From: Akkermansiaceae bacterium
GTDB lineage: Bacteria > Verrucomicrobiota > Verrucomicrobiia > Verrucomicrobiales > Akkermansiaceae
Direction of reading: 5' to 3'
Assembly: GCA_017798145.1 (NCBI GenBank)
Contig: CP059069.1
Span: forward strand, 2,775,226-2,839,225
Length of the DNA: 64,000 nucleotides
Shown: positions 49,596-58,304 of the stretch, piece after piece
How the letters are laid out: every line of letters begins with the position of its first letter
Position numbering within the stretch: the first letter of the stretch is position 1
Program-made: the position numbers and the translations under genes
The notes under the pieces: model-generated
The model's input: only the letters and a program-made list of their open reading frames with translations
Databases searched by the model: none
What the model was told of the DNA's origin: nothing

Positions 49596-52163
49596 ATGGC
49601 CGCGCCGCACAGGACACATCCCAGCATCCCGGACCACGATGTCCTCCGCAAGATCGGCGGCGGGGCATACGGCGAGGTATGGATGGCGCGGGGCGTCACC
49701 GGCGCGATGCGCGCCGTCAAGGTCGTCTACCGCGAGGACTTCGATGACGAGCGCACCTTCGAGCGCGAGTTCGAGGGCATCCTGAAATTCGAGCCGATTT
49801 CGCGCGACCACCCCGGCCTGGTCAACATCCTCCACGTCGGACGCAGCCCGGACGGCACCTCTTTCTACTACTACGTCATGGAGCTGGGCGACGATGTCCG
49901 CACCGGCCAGGAAATCAACCCCATCGAGTACGAGGCGCGCACCCTGCGCGGCGACGGCAGCGCGGCGGTGCGGCTCGACACCGCACTGTGCATCGATGTC
50001 GGCGTACGCCTCGCGGAAGCGCTGGGCCACCTCCATGAGCGCAACCTCGCCCACCGAGACGTGAAGCCCTCCAACGTGATTTTCGTCAACGGCAAGGCGA
50101 AGCTCGCCGACATCGGGCTGGTCGCCGCGCGCGACCAGCGCACCTTCGTCGGCACCGAGGGCTTCGTGCCGCCGGAGGGGCCGGGCTCCGCGCAGGCGGA
50201 TGTCTATTCGCTCGGAAAAGTGCTCTACGAGATCGCCACCGGAAAAGACCGCCTGGATTTTCCGGAGCTGCCCGACGAGCCGCCCACCGGCCTGGAGCGC
50301 AGGCGCTGGCTCGAACTCAACAGGATCGTCTGCGACATCTGCGAGCCGCGCATCAGCAAGCGCAGGATCACCACCGCTGCGGGGCTTGCCAGCGCCCTCC
50401 ACAACCTCCAGCGCGGCAAGCGCCGCCGCCGCGGATTCTCCATCTGGGCCACGACCGCCGTGCTCACCGGCTTCGCCGCATGGGCTTCCTGGATCGCGCT
50501 CAAGGACAGCTCGCTGATGCCGTGGAACAAGCCGGCACCGCCCGCCGCGGAGGTGGCGGAAGGCCTGATCCGCGTGGTCACCTCCCCGGAAGGCGCGGAG
50601 GTCTTCGACTCGGATGAGACGCTCGTCGGCATCACTCCCACCTCCACGATACGCGCCAAGGTCGGCAGCGAGCTCTCCTATGTGATCCGCAAGAAAGGCT
50701 ACCGAACGCTCGCCATCACCGCCACGGTGACCGAGGAATCGGTGCGCGAACCCATGCTGGTTTACGGCGAGCTCCAGAATTTTTCCCCACCCGTGCCAGG
50801 CGAGAAATGGGAAGATCACCTCGGCGTGACCTACCTTCCCGACGGCGAGGGGCACATCAGCTCCGGCTATGTCGGCGAGAGGATCTGGAAGGATTTCCTG
50901 ACATCCTCCAAGCGCCCCGCCAACGTGGCCGAATATATCAACGTCACCGAAAACGGGAAACCCCACAAGATCGTCCTGACCTCGGGGCCGGAAATCATCG
51001 CTTTCTGCGATTGGGTGCGCGCCGGCGGCATACGCGAAGGCTTCCTGACCACGGATCACGAGGTGACCTCGCTCATCGACCGCTCCTTCTCGGATCCCGC
51101 CATGGGCGAAAGGGCCATCCGCGAGCAGCTGCGCCCCTTCCGGACCGTCGTGCGCGAATACAGCTATGGCAGCGTCCAGCTCACCACCGACCCTCCCGGC
51201 GCGGAGGTGTACATGAACGGGATCGCGGCCGGGGCGACGGAGCACACCCTCCTCATCCCCAAGGTGAAACCGGGCACCGTGGAGCTGCTCATCGTCCTGG
51301 AAGGCTACAAGCCCCTCACCCTCCGCGCCGAGGTCACAGCCGGCCAGAACCTGCCGCTTTCCGCAAAACTCGATAAAAACTCCGGCGCCGTTTTCGGCAA
51401 GCCCTGGCAGAATGGCATCGGCATGCGCTTCGAGCCGATGGGGCCCGACCTTCTTGTTTCCACATGGGAAACCCGGGCCAGGGACTACTCGGTCTTTGTC
51501 AGGAGAGGGGGTGCGGAAGCGCCCCGGCAGCCGGATTTCGACCAGCAGCCGGATCACCCCGTGATCTATGTTTCCCGCGCGGAAGCCGCCGCGTTCTGCG
51601 ACTGGCTCACGGAGCGGGAGCGCGCCGAGGAACGAATCGCCCAATCCCACCGCTACCGCCTGCCCACCGATGCCGAGTGGAGCCGCATGGCCGGCCTCGA
51701 ATTCGAGGTCGGCGAGGGCCCGGGCCAGCGCGATGCGAACAAGCCCAAGCTCTATGCGTGGGGGACGAAATGGCCGCCGCCCGAGGCCTTTGCCAACTAC
51801 GCGGACTCTTCGGCGGCGGAGCTTCCCGGTGTAAGCGTGGAGCGAGTCATCCCCGGCTACGGCGACGGCCACCCCCGCACGGCGCCGGTGGGCTCTTTCC
51901 CACCCAATGAGCTCGGGCTTCACGACATCAGCGGAAACGTCCACGAGTGGGTCTCGGATGACATCTCCACCACCGAGACGAGTTCGCTCGGCGTCGTCCG
52001 CGGCGGGGGCTGGAACACCTACGTCCGCGAGAACCTCCTCGTCGGCTGGCGCAACCCGGTGCCATCCTCCGTCCACAGTTCGTACTATGGCTTCCGCATC
52101 GTCCTCTCGAAAATCGAGCCGGCGGTCAATCCCCTCGATGTGCCGGAAGCCCCCAAAGACTAG
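49596..52163 (+). CDS. Ser/Thr protein kinase with PEGA and SUMF1-like domains
   Basis: An 855-residue membrane-spanning protein. Residues 14-275 are a eukaryotic-like kinase: GGGAYGEVWMARG loop, Lys42 in AVKVVY, HRDVKPSNVIF (Asp155 and Asn160) and LADIGLVA, where DIG replaces DFG. One membrane helix lies at about 280-300. Two PEGA domains follow (about 325-390 and 523-590, each starting with TSPEGAEVF- or TDPPGAEVYM-like text). The C-terminal 250 residues are a formylglycine-generating-enzyme-like (SUMF1) domain with RLPTDAEWSRMAG, GNVHEWVSDD and VRGGGWNTY. The extracytoplasmic part probably senses a ligand. It is preceded by its ECF sigma factor gene. Confidence 0.9.
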   Translation: MAAPHRTHPSIPDHDVLRKIGGGAYGEVWMARGVTGAMRAVKVVYREDFDDERTFEREFEGILKFEPISRDHPGLVNILHVGRSPDGTSFYYYVMELGDDVRTGQEINPIEYEARTLRGDGSAAVRLDTALCIDVGVRLAEALGHLHERNLAHRDVKPSNVIFVNGKAKLADIGLVAARDQRTFVGTEGFVPPEGPGSAQADVYSLGKVLYEIATGKDRLDFPELPDEPPTGLERRRWLELNRIVCDICEPRISKRRITTAAGLASALHNLQRGKRRRRGFSIWATTAVLTGFAAWASWIALKDSSLMPWNKPAPPAAEVAEGLIRVVTSPEGAEVFDSDETLVGITPTSTIRAKVGSELSYVIRKKGYRTLAITATVTEESVREPMLVYGELQNFSPPVPGEKWEDHLGVTYLPDGEGHISSGYVGERIWKDFLTSSKRPANVAEYINVTENGKPHKIVLTSGPEIIAFCDWVRAGGIREGFLTTDHEVTSLIDRSFSDPAMGERAIREQLRPFRTVVREYSYGSVQLTTDPPGAEVYMNGIAAGATEHTLLIPKVKPGTVELLIVLEGYKPLTLRAEVTAGQNLPLSAKLDKNSGAVFGKPWQNGIGMRFEPMGPDLLVSTWETRARDYSVFVRRGGAEAPRQPDFDQQPDHPVIYVSRAEAAAFCDWLTERERAEERIAQSHRYRLPTDAEWSRMAGLEFEVGEGPGQRDANKPKLYAWGTKWPPPEAFANYADSSAAELPGVSVERVIPGYGDGHPRTAPVGSFPPNELGLHDISGNVHEWVSDDISTTETSSLGVVRGGGWNTYVRENLLVGWRNPVPSSVHSSYYGFRIVLSKIEPAVNPLDVPEAPKD

Positions 52164-52202
52164 GCAGCATACCGCCGCCGATTTCATCCAACAAAACATC
52201 CA

Positions 52203-52610
52203 ATGGTCACAATCAACCTCAGCTACCAGGGCGGCCTCCGCTGCTCCGCCACCCACGCCCCTTCCGGAAACACGATCCAGACCGACGCCCCGCTGGACAA
52301 CAACGGCAAGGGCGAGGCCTTTTCCCCCACCGATCTCGTCGCCACCGCACTCGGCGCATGCATGGCCACCGTCATGGGCATCGTCGCGGAACGGAAGGGC
52401 ATCCCCCTGGATGGAATGGAGATCGAGGTGCGCAAGCACATGTCGGAGGACGCGCCGCGCCGCATCGCCAGGCTCGAGGTGGACATACTCATGCCGCTCC
52501 CGCAAACCCACCCCGAGCGCAAGCTCCTCGAAAGCGCCGCCCGCGGCTGCCCCGTCCACCACTCCCTCCACCCTGACATCGAGATGGCATTCAACTGGAT
52601 CTGGGCGTGA
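52203..52610 (+). CDS. OsmC family protein
   Basis: A 135-residue OsmC/Ohr-type peroxidase. The two redox cysteines are Cys53 in ATALGACMATVMGIVA and Cys116 in SAARGCPVHHSL; FSPTDLVATALG is the family hallmark. Such dimers reduce organic hydroperoxides. It resembles the YhfA branch more than Ohr, and that branch is less well characterised. Its TGA overlaps an in-frame GTG of the next frame; the downstream dehydrogenase gene starts 45 bp later and may share its transcript. Confidence 0.88.
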   Translation: MVTINLSYQGGLRCSATHAPSGNTIQTDAPLDNNGKGEAFSPTDLVATALGACMATVMGIVAERKGIPLDGMEIEVRKHMSEDAPRRIARLEVDILMPLPQTHPERKLLESAARGCPVHHSLHPDIEMAFNWIWA

Positions 52611-52654
52611 AATCCTTGCCTTTGCCCCGGAACCGCGCCACGAATCCCCCGAAC

Positions 52655-53878
52655 ATGCACAAAGTCCTCATCATCGGAGCCGGCGGGGTCGGAAGCGTCG
52701 TCGCCCACAAATGCGCCATGCTCCCGGAAGTATTCGGCGAGATCACCCTCGCATCCCGCACCCTTTCCAAATGCGACGATATCGCCGCATCCGTGAAAGC
52801 CCGCACCGGCCGTGACATCATCACCGCCAAGGTGGATGCCGACAACTCCGATGAAACCGCCGCCCTCATCGCAAAAACCGGAGCAAAACTCCTCATCAAC
52901 GTCGCCCTCCCATACCAGGATCTCAACCTCATGGACGCTTGCCTCAAAGCAGGCATCCACTACATGGACACCGCGAACTACGAGCCGCTCGATGTCGCGA
53001 AGTTCGAGTATTCCTGGCAGTGGGCCTATCAGGAAAAGTTCGAAAAGGCCGGTCTTTCCGCGTTGCTCGGCTCGGGCTTCGATCCCGGCGTCACCAACGT
53101 CTTCACCGCCTGGGCGCTGAAGCACCATTTCGACGAGATCCACACGCTCGACATCATCGACGTGAACGGCGGAGACCACGGCCGCGCCTTCGCCACGAAT
53201 TTCAACCCGGAGATCAACATCCGCGAGGTGACCGCCGAGTGCCGCCACTGGGAGGACGGGAAATTCGTCGAGACCGCCCCGATGTCCAAGCACCAGCCCT
53301 TCACCTGCCCGGACGGGGTCGGCACCTACGAGATCTACCGTATGTACCATGAGGAGCTCGAATCCCTTGTGAGGCACATCCCCACGATCAAGCGCGCCCA
53401 GTTCTGGATGAGCTTTTCGCAAAACTACATCAACCACCTGCAGGTGCTCCAGAACGTCGGCATGACCCGCATCGACGAGGTGGAATACAACGGCGTGAAA
53501 ATCGTGCCCCTCCAGTTCCTCAAGGCCGTCCTGCCGAACCCCGGCGATCTCGGCGAGACCACGAAAGGCAAGACCTGCATCGGCAATGTCATCACCGGCG
53601 TGAAAGGCGGCCAGCCCAAGGCGATCTACATCTACAACATCTGCGATCACGAGAAATGCTTCGCGGAGGTCGGCTCCCAGGCGATCTCCTACACCACCGG
53701 GGTTCCGGCAATGATAGGGGCAAAGCAGATGCTCGAAGGCGGATGGGACAAGCCCGGCGTCTGGAACATCGAGCAGCACGACCCAGATGCCTTCATGGCG
53801 GATCTCAACGCCTACGGGCTCCCCTGGCAGTTTGTCGAGCTGTCACCGGAAGACGCCGCGGACTTCCTCGTCGCCTAG
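52655..53878 (+). CDS. Carboxynorspermidine dehydrogenase (saccharopine dehydrogenase family)
   Basis: A 407-residue enzyme that would condense aspartate semialdehyde with a diamine and reduce the imine with NADPH to make carboxynorspermidine or carboxyspermidine, on the alternative polyamine route. The Rossmann start is MHKVLIIGAGGVGSVVAHKC. Further family features are LINVALPYQDLNLMDACLKA, YMDTANYEP, LLGSGFDPGVTNVFTAWA and SQAISYTTGVPAMIGAKQML. The decarboxylase partner NspC is not in the window. The ATG at 52655 is used since homologues start right at the Rossmann strand; a GTG at 52607 is in frame. Confidence 0.9.
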   Translation: MHKVLIIGAGGVGSVVAHKCAMLPEVFGEITLASRTLSKCDDIAASVKARTGRDIITAKVDADNSDETAALIAKTGAKLLINVALPYQDLNLMDACLKAGIHYMDTANYEPLDVAKFEYSWQWAYQEKFEKAGLSALLGSGFDPGVTNVFTAWALKHHFDEIHTLDIIDVNGGDHGRAFATNFNPEINIREVTAECRHWEDGKFVETAPMSKHQPFTCPDGVGTYEIYRMYHEELESLVRHIPTIKRAQFWMSFSQNYINHLQVLQNVGMTRIDEVEYNGVKIVPLQFLKAVLPNPGDLGETTKGKTCIGNVITGVKGGQPKAIYIYNICDHEKCFAEVGSQAISYTTGVPAMIGAKQMLEGGWDKPGVWNIEQHDPDAFMADLNAYGLPWQFVELSPEDAADFLVA

Positions 53879-53909
53879 GCCCAGGTGCGCTCCGCGCTTG
53901 CCGGCGCCC

Positions 53910-53931
53910 TTGCAATTACATGGTATTGCAA
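53910..53931. promoter_or_regulatory. Inverted repeat TTGCAAT / ATTGCAA
   Basis: TTGCAAT (53910-53916) and ATTGCAA (53925-53931) form a perfect 7-bp inverted repeat separated by 8 bases, followed by AAAAATC. It lies between the dehydrogenase gene and the secreted-protein gene and could be an operator or a weak terminator. Confidence 0.35.
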
Positions 53932-53995
53932 AAAATCAGCGACCGCCCCGAAAATTTCTCTTGTAAGTGGAGGTTCGAACGGCGAAGTTGGGGTC

Positions 53996-55537
53996 GTGCA
54001 AATTTTTAAAAACCTTCTGCTTTTCTCCTCATTACTAGTCGGAGCAGGGTTCGTCCATGGACAGAACACCGTGGTTTTCGAGTTCACCACCGATTCCACG
54101 GGGAATTACCGCCAGAATCCTGTCGATGTGACTTTCGATGGCGGCACCTTCGACATGGATGTGCGTGACGGCGAGGCGTTCTTCGATGGTTGCCACTCCT
54201 TCCTTTTCTATACCCCAAGCCCGATCTGTCCACTCGGCGCGACAGGATACATCTCGCGTGGAATAGACAACGATCCCCTGCTGCGCGGCCGCGGCCCCTA
54301 CTTCAGCATCACCGGCATCTCCTCGGCATCCGTGCTCAAGCCCTTCGATGCGAATGCGGCACGCCTCAATTCCGCGCCACCCTCTTTGCTGCCCCGCCCG
54401 CTCGGTGGCTTCACGGATCTTAGCCTCAGCGTTTTCTACAACCTCCAGACACCCCTCATCCGCCAATACTTCATATCCCGCTATAGTTTCACCCGCGGAT
54501 ACACCGCTGCGGATCGCAGCCTCTTCGACGGCGAAATCGTGCCAGGCACCTACATTTACAACTTCGCCAGCATCATCAATCCTACCAAACCCGTGGTTCT
54601 GACCATCAACCAGTTCCCGAAACTGGACGGTTACCGCAAGATCAACAGCCAGAGGCAGGGCTTGCGTTTCCTCAACCTCACCTACGACGATGGCTTCGCC
54701 GTCCTCAATCCCTTCGATCTCAATGTGGTCAGCTGGGAGGGCAACGTGAATAACCTCATCGCCCCAGGCGTAGACAACCTTTTCTTCTCGATCAAACCTC
54801 TCGCGGATCCCACCGACCCCCTCTCGGATCCCGTGCAATACGACGGCCAAGGCCCGTTTCTCCCTGATGGGTCGCCCAACCCCACGGTGGCGATCTTCCC
54901 CAATTTCGTCGGGTCGAGCGCAAGCCGGGTTCTACTGCCGAGCCCCCTCGACACTAGCTACATCATCCCGCCGAATTTCATCGATCCGGGACAAACCGGC
55001 ATCATCGACCTGGAGCTTGCGATTTTCCGCCCCACCAGCCCTGTCGCCTACGAGAATTCGACACGCCGTTTCAGGCTCCCCGTGAAAGTAATCAACCCGT
55101 TTTTCGGCGCGATCGCAGCCGCATTGCCAGCCAACGCGACTGCCGCCGAGCGGGCTGCGGATTACGACTTCGACGGTGACGGATTCAGCAATTTCGCGGA
55201 GTGGACCTTCGGATCGAATCCTGCGGACAGGAACAGCACACCGGGATCCCCAGGGGTCAAGGTGGTCAGCAGCACCGGCACTCCGGCCACCCGCATGGCT
55301 GCCGATGAGACATCCTCTTCCGCCCTGCAATACTCCGTGACGAAACTTACGAATCCCGTCCCCAAGCTGAAATACACCATCGAATACAGCAAGGACATGA
55401 ACACCTGGCAAACGGTCTCCGCAGGCAACCCTTCCTGGGTGGTCACGGAAACCGCGAAGGAGCTGAAAGTCACCGGCTCCGGGACGAACCAGGATGTCGG
55501 GGGATTCTTCCGCACCAAGGTCGTTCCGCTCAACTGA
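53996..55537 (+). CDS. Secreted protein with calcium-type C-terminal motif
   Basis: A 513-residue exported protein. The proposed GTG start at 53996 gives signal peptide MQIFKNLLLFSSLLVGAGFV-HGQ; the frame is open upstream to 53885 without export features. The mature part is beta-rich with no recognised catalytic domain (DVTFDGGTFDMDVRDGEAFF, GTYIYNFASIINPTKPVVLT). Near residue 390 lies DYDFDGDGFSNFAEWTFGSN, a DxDxDGxxN calcium-binding motif like that in the 1240-residue protein encoded at 11834. The last 90 residues (LKYTIEYSKDMNTWQTVSAG) form the tail domain typical of verrucomicrobial exported proteins. A terminator follows. Confidence 0.75.
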   Translation: MQIFKNLLLFSSLLVGAGFVHGQNTVVFEFTTDSTGNYRQNPVDVTFDGGTFDMDVRDGEAFFDGCHSFLFYTPSPICPLGATGYISRGIDNDPLLRGRGPYFSITGISSASVLKPFDANAARLNSAPPSLLPRPLGGFTDLSLSVFYNLQTPLIRQYFISRYSFTRGYTAADRSLFDGEIVPGTYIYNFASIINPTKPVVLTINQFPKLDGYRKINSQRQGLRFLNLTYDDGFAVLNPFDLNVVSWEGNVNNLIAPGVDNLFFSIKPLADPTDPLSDPVQYDGQGPFLPDGSPNPTVAIFPNFVGSSASRVLLPSPLDTSYIIPPNFIDPGQTGIIDLELAIFRPTSPVAYENSTRRFRLPVKVINPFFGAIAAALPANATAAERAADYDFDGDGFSNFAEWTFGSNPADRNSTPGSPGVKVVSSTGTPATRMAADETSSSALQYSVTKLTNPVPKLKYTIEYSKDMNTWQTVSAGNPSWVVTETAKELKVTGSGTNQDVGGFFRTKVVPLN

Positions 55538-55568
55538 ACAGGGCAAGCCCCCTGGCTTCCTCACAGAC

Positions 55569-55603
55569 AGGCCGCACCCCATAAGGTCGTGCGGCCTTTC
55601 TCA
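55569..55603 (+). terminator. Rho-independent terminator
   Basis: AGGCCGCAC (55569-55577) pairs with GTGCGGCCT (55589-55597) around an 11-base loop and is followed by TTCTCATT. It lies 31 bp after the secreted-protein gene and before the convergent yebC gene. The T tract is short. Confidence 0.7.
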
Positions 55604-55626
55604 TTGGCAACTTTCCCTGCGGCGGA

Positions 55627-56337
55627 TCAGCCGAGGTTCGTGTAGACGTCCTGAACGTCATCATCGTCCTCGATCTTGTCGAGCAGGGCCTCCACATCCT
55701 CCATCTGCGCTTCGGTCAGCTCGATGGGTTGGGTGGGCAGGCGCTGCAGTCCGGATTTCGTGGTGGCGATTCCCATCGCCTCGACAGCGGCGTTCAGGCT
55801 GTTGAAGGAGGTGTAGTCGCCGATCAATGAAACGATCCCTTCGTCCACCGACATTTCCTCAAGACCTGCGTCGATCAGCTCGAACTCGAGCTCCTCGAGA
55901 TCCTTGCCTTCCGGAACCGGGAACTCAATGACGGTCTTGCGGTTGAACATGAAGTTCAGCGCACCGCTCGGCACGATCTCGCCGCCGTTTTTCCCGAGGA
56001 TGACCTTGAGGTTGCCTACGGATCGGTTCGTGTTGTCCGTGGCGCACTCGATGTAGAACAGCGCGCCGTGCGGCCCCTTCGCCTCGTAGGCGACCTCGGT
56101 GATGTCCGCGGCATCGTGGCCGGATGCCCGCTTGATTGCGTTCTCGATGTTTTCCTTGGAGAGGTTCGCCGCCTTCGCGTTTTGGATCGCGACACGAAGC
56201 GAGGCGTTGGATTCCGGATCCGGCCCGCCGGCCTTGGCGGCTAGGGTGATGGATCTGGATAGCTTCGGGAAAACCTTGGACATCGTCGCCCAGCGCGACT
56301 CCTTGGCCCGTCTCCTGCACTCGAACGCCCTGCCCAT
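55627..56337 (-). CDS. yebC: YebC/PmpR family DNA-binding or ribosome-associated protein
   Basis: A 236-residue member of the YebC (DUF28) family. It starts MGRAFECRRRAKESRWATMS and contains KLSRSITLAAKAGGPDPESN, NIENAIKRASG, YEAKGPHGALFYIECATDN and GGEIVPSGALNFMFNRKTVI. The family includes transcriptional regulators and, as shown more recently, factors that help ribosomes through polyproline stretches. It lies 13 bp downstream of dnaN on the same strand, so the two form an operon. Confidence 0.93.
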   Translation of the reverse strand: MGRAFECRRRAKESRWATMSKVFPKLSRSITLAAKAGGPDPESNASLRVAIQNAKAANLSKENIENAIKRASGHDAADITEVAYEAKGPHGALFYIECATDNTNRSVGNLKVILGKNGGEIVPSGALNFMFNRKTVIEFPVPEGKDLEELEFELIDAGLEEMSVDEGIVSLIGDYTSFNSLNAAVEAMGIATTKSGLQRLPTQPIELTEAQMEDVEALLDKIEDDDDVQDVYTNLG

Positions 56338-56350
56338 GATGCCGTGGAAA

Positions 56351-57448
56351 TCAGTTGGTCACGCGCATTGGCATGAGCACGTAGAGGAAGGAGCCGTCGA
56401 TGCGGAGCACCCCGGGGCTCATCTCGTCGATGAGGTCGAGGTAGACGTTGTCGGTGTCCAGCGCGCGCAGCGGCGCCTGGAGGAACTCCGGGTTGAACGC
56501 GATCTGCATGTCCGGGCCGGTGTAACCGACCTCAAGGGTTTCCTGCGCCTCTCCGACATCCGGGGAGTTCGCGGTGACCTCGATCTGGTTTTCCGTGAAG
56601 ATGAGTTTCACCGAGTTCGACTTGTCGGAGGAGAGCAGGGAGACGCGGCGGGTGGTTTCAAGCAGATGCTCGCGGGAGATGATGACGCGCTCGTTGCTGT
56701 CGCCCGGGATGACCTGACGGTAGTTCGGGTAGTTGCCCTCGATGAGCTTGGAGGCGAGGAAGGTATCTCCCACGGTGAAGGAGATCTGGCTGTCGCTGAG
56801 CTTCACCTCCACCTCGCCGGAATCCCCGAGCAGGCGCTGGATTTCCGCCACCGCCTTGGAAGGTATGATCACATCCGTCTCGTGGGAGGCGGGGAACTCG
56901 AGATCCATGTCCGCCATGGCGAGACGGCGGCCGTCCGTGGCGACGAGGGCGAGCTTGCCCTCGCGGAAGGAAGCGAAGATGCCGTTGAGCACGTAGCGCG
57001 TCTCATCCGTGGAGATCGCGAACGCGGTCTTCTTCAGGCCGCTTTTCAGATCCGCCTGCGGGATCCTGAAGGTCTTCGCACCGGCAAAGTCAGGGAGCGG
57101 CGGGAACTCGGAATCGCTCAGCCCGATGATCTTGAAAGTGGACGGGCCGCTCTTGATCGTGGCGTAGTTTTTCGCATCGACGCTTACCTCGACCTCGCTG
57201 GAAGGGAGTTCCTTGACGATGCTCACGAGGCGCTTGGCGGGAAGCGTGGTCGCGCCTTCCTTGTCGATGGATGCCTCTACCGAGCCGGTGATGCCGACAT
57301 CAAGGTCGGTTGTGGTGAAAACCAGCCGCCCGTCCTTTGCGACAAGCAGGACGTTCGATAGGATGGGAAGGGTGGTGCGGGAGCTGACGACGTGCTGCAC
57401 TTTCTGCAAACCTTCTAGGAAAACGTCTTTTGAGATCTTGAACTTCAT
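56351..57448 (-). CDS. dnaN: DNA polymerase III subunit beta (sliding clamp)
   Basis: A 365-residue clamp that encircles DNA and tethers polymerase III. It has three repeated domains; visible marks are LPILSNVLLVAKDGRLVFTT, TLPAKRLVSIVKELPSSEVE, FPPLPDF, TRYVLNGIFASFREGKLALV (domain 2) and the C-terminal GSFLYVLMPMRV, which ends with the peptide-binding MPMRV tail. The ATG at 57448 starts MKFKISKDVFLEGLQKVQHV. dnaA and the origin are not in the window, so dnaN is separated from the usual dnaA-dnaN cluster or the cluster is absent. Confidence 0.96.
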   Translation of the reverse strand: MKFKISKDVFLEGLQKVQHVVSSRTTLPILSNVLLVAKDGRLVFTTTDLDVGITGSVEASIDKEGATTLPAKRLVSIVKELPSSEVEVSVDAKNYATIKSGPSTFKIIGLSDSEFPPLPDFAGAKTFRIPQADLKSGLKKTAFAISTDETRYVLNGIFASFREGKLALVATDGRRLAMADMDLEFPASHETDVIIPSKAVAEIQRLLGDSGEVEVKLSDSQISFTVGDTFLASKLIEGNYPNYRQVIPGDSNERVIISREHLLETTRRVSLLSSDKSNSVKLIFTENQIEVTANSPDVGEAQETLEVGYTGPDMQIAFNPEFLQAPLRALDTDNVYLDLIDEMSPGVLRIDGSFLYVLMPMRVTN

Positions 57449-57662
57449 AGGGAAAAGGCACGGATGCGCTTGCCAAGAGTTTCGGTTTCCAGACCTCATT
57501 GGCAAGCCCGCAGTCACGGGAAAACCAAGAATATTCCAGCCCCGGCCACAAGATATGGTGGTGGCGCGGAAATCAGGCACATTTTTTGGGTTTCGGGGCT
57601 CATGGCGATTGCCGGAAAATTTCGCCTCGCACCAAGGCCGCGACTGAGGATAGTTTCCCCGC

Positions 57663-58241
57663 ATGAACCGCCTGTTGCCAACGGCACTGCTCCTCCTGCT
57701 CCTCACCGCGTTCCGCATCATCGGAAGCGCGTTCCCGGAAACGCTGCCCAATTTCCAGCCGCTCGCAGCCCTCTTCTTCTGCGGTGCACTGCTTGCGAAG
57801 GACTGGCGCGCATGGGCCATCCCGCTGGGCGCATGGGCGCTGACCTATCCTGCTCCAGCGTTGATTTCAGGGAACCCCACATACCTGACGCTCGGCGTGA
57901 TCCTCGTCACCGCGTTCGCCTTCTCCGCCACGTTCCTCATCGGGAAAAAACTTTCCGGGACGGGGATGGCAACCTTGCTTGGCGGCTCGGTGGCGGCCGC
58001 GCTCGCCTTCCACCTCATCACCAACGGAGCCGCATGGATGGCCAGTCCACTCTACCCGAAAACCCCCACCGGCCTCTGGCAATCCCTCTGGGCAGGCCCG
58101 GCGGGAAGCCCCATCCCGTCATGGGTCTTCCTGCGCAACATGACCTGCGCGAACCTCCTTTTCACCGCGATCTTCCTCTCGGCACGTTTCGCACTTCCGC
58201 AAGCGCGCATCTCCGCCACGCAGCCTGCAAGCGCAAGATAA
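57663..58241 (+). CDS. DUF6580-type membrane protein
   Basis: A 192-residue protein with about five membrane helices and a Pro/Phe-rich first loop (AFRIIGSAFPETLPNFQPLA). NFQPLAALFFCGALLAKDWR, YLTLGVILVTAFAFSATFLI and SWVFLRNMTCANLLFTAIFL match my memory of the DUF6580 putative transport family, which resembles ECF-type S components. Substrate unknown. The gene is divergent from dnaN with 214 bp between starts, and lies 63 bp ahead of the PDH genes. Confidence 0.7.
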   Translation: MNRLLPTALLLLLLTAFRIIGSAFPETLPNFQPLAALFFCGALLAKDWRAWAIPLGAWALTYPAPALISGNPTYLTLGVILVTAFAFSATFLIGKKLSGTGMATLLGGSVAAALAFHLITNGAAWMASPLYPKTPTGLWQSLWAGPAGSPIPSWVFLRNMTCANLLFTAIFLSARFALPQARISATQPASAR

Positions 58242-58304
58242 TCCTTGCCGCCAAGCGCCGCCGCCTTTACCCAGCCACCGTTCCCAGCCAATCCACAGAC
58301 ACAC

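Noticed and set aside
49578..52571. Very long open frame (997 codons) antisense to the kinase and OsmC genes
   Set aside because: It spans two clearly real genes on the opposite strand and shows no family motif.
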